From Bacilli bacterium (GTDB lineage Bacteria; Bacillota_I; Bacilli_A; RFN20; CAG-826), in assembly GCA_024696885.1 (NCBI GenBank), contig JAILGI010000067.1:1-32300 (forward strand): a stretch of 32,300 nt of DNA. Reading direction: 5' to 3'. A model generated the notes under the pieces. It saw nothing but the letters and a program-made list of their open reading frames with translations, was not told the DNA's origin and did no database searches. Numbering within the stretch: position 1 is the first letter of the stretch; each line of letters starts with the position of its first letter. Position numbers and translations under genes: made by a program. Below are positions 32,267 through 32,300 of this stretch, piece by piece.

Positions 32267-32300
32267 ATGAATAAATGGTGGCGTATGTATATGTTTCACC
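32267..32300 (+). CDS. Possible start of a gene running off the right edge
   Basis: ATG at 32267 opens a frame of 11 codons to the end (MNKWWRMYMFH). A -10-like TATAAA (32254-32259) ends seven bases before it and there is no ribosome site, as for the DUF368 gene. Too short to identify; the call is tentative. Confidence 0.35.
   Translation, partial: MNKWWRMYMFH

Overview
The window is AT-rich, densely coded chromosomal DNA of a Bacillota-type bacterium. It has the rpsF-ssb-rpsR operon, a pth-mfd-rqcP-tilS-ftsH-dusB-lysS block in the order seen in Bacillus relatives, AGGAGG-type ribosome sites and standard -10/-35 boxes. Several genes end in TGA and tryptophan is encoded by TGG, so the Mycoplasma code is not used. 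The absence of sporulation genes from the pth-lysS block and the small compact genes suggest an uncultured, gut-type member of the Bacilli/Erysipelotrichia/RF39 range. That placement is inference.

Region 1 (1-6300, minus strand) is the most unusual part. Five extracellular proteins have an N-terminal hydrophobic segment, four of them ending in Ala-Trp-Tyr/Phe as in SipW-dependent TasA/CalY-type matrix proteins, and all have a C-terminal 'aromatic-x-Glu-Gly' block. Four of them form an operon, followed with a 4-bp overlap by a membrane-anchored McrB-like AAA+ ATPase that runs off the window. The operon leader contains a clear class I cyclic-di-GMP riboswitch, with a terminator that shares sequence with the closing stem of the aptamer. 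The fifth protein (5253-6146) has its own promoter and terminator. I read this as a c-di-GMP-controlled surface fibre or matrix system. It is the best candidate here for an undescribed system.

Region 2 (6400-11500, minus) is accessory. It holds a YefM-YoeB toxin-antitoxin pair with a TGTACA-type operator; a flavin reductase-like pseudogene followed directly by galM and galK; two gene remnants (GNAT N-terminus, surface-protein C-terminus); and a HepT/MNT toxin-antitoxin pair whose antitoxin carries an apparent ribbon-helix-helix domain.

Region 3 (11500-13510) is an orphan trpB with an N-terminal helix-turn-helix domain. Together with a GC-rich non-coding stretch it sits between two 64-bp direct repeats; one of these is the 3' flank and terminator of rpsR. 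It looks inserted or duplicated.

Region 4 (13511-25473, minus) is housekeeping: rpsF-ssb-rpsR, a small membrane protein, lysS, dusB, ftsH, tilS, rqcP, mfd and pth, for ribosomes, tRNA maturation, proteolysis, repair and ribosome rescue.

Region 5 (25551-31264, plus) carries a DUF368 undecaprenyl-phosphate translocase candidate, then a MarR regulator, two halves of a heterodimeric ABC exporter and a low-molecular-weight phosphatase in one overlapping operon. A convergent CPBP-family protease and a tRNA-Ile(GAT) follow on the minus strand, and a gene start on the plus strand runs off the right edge.
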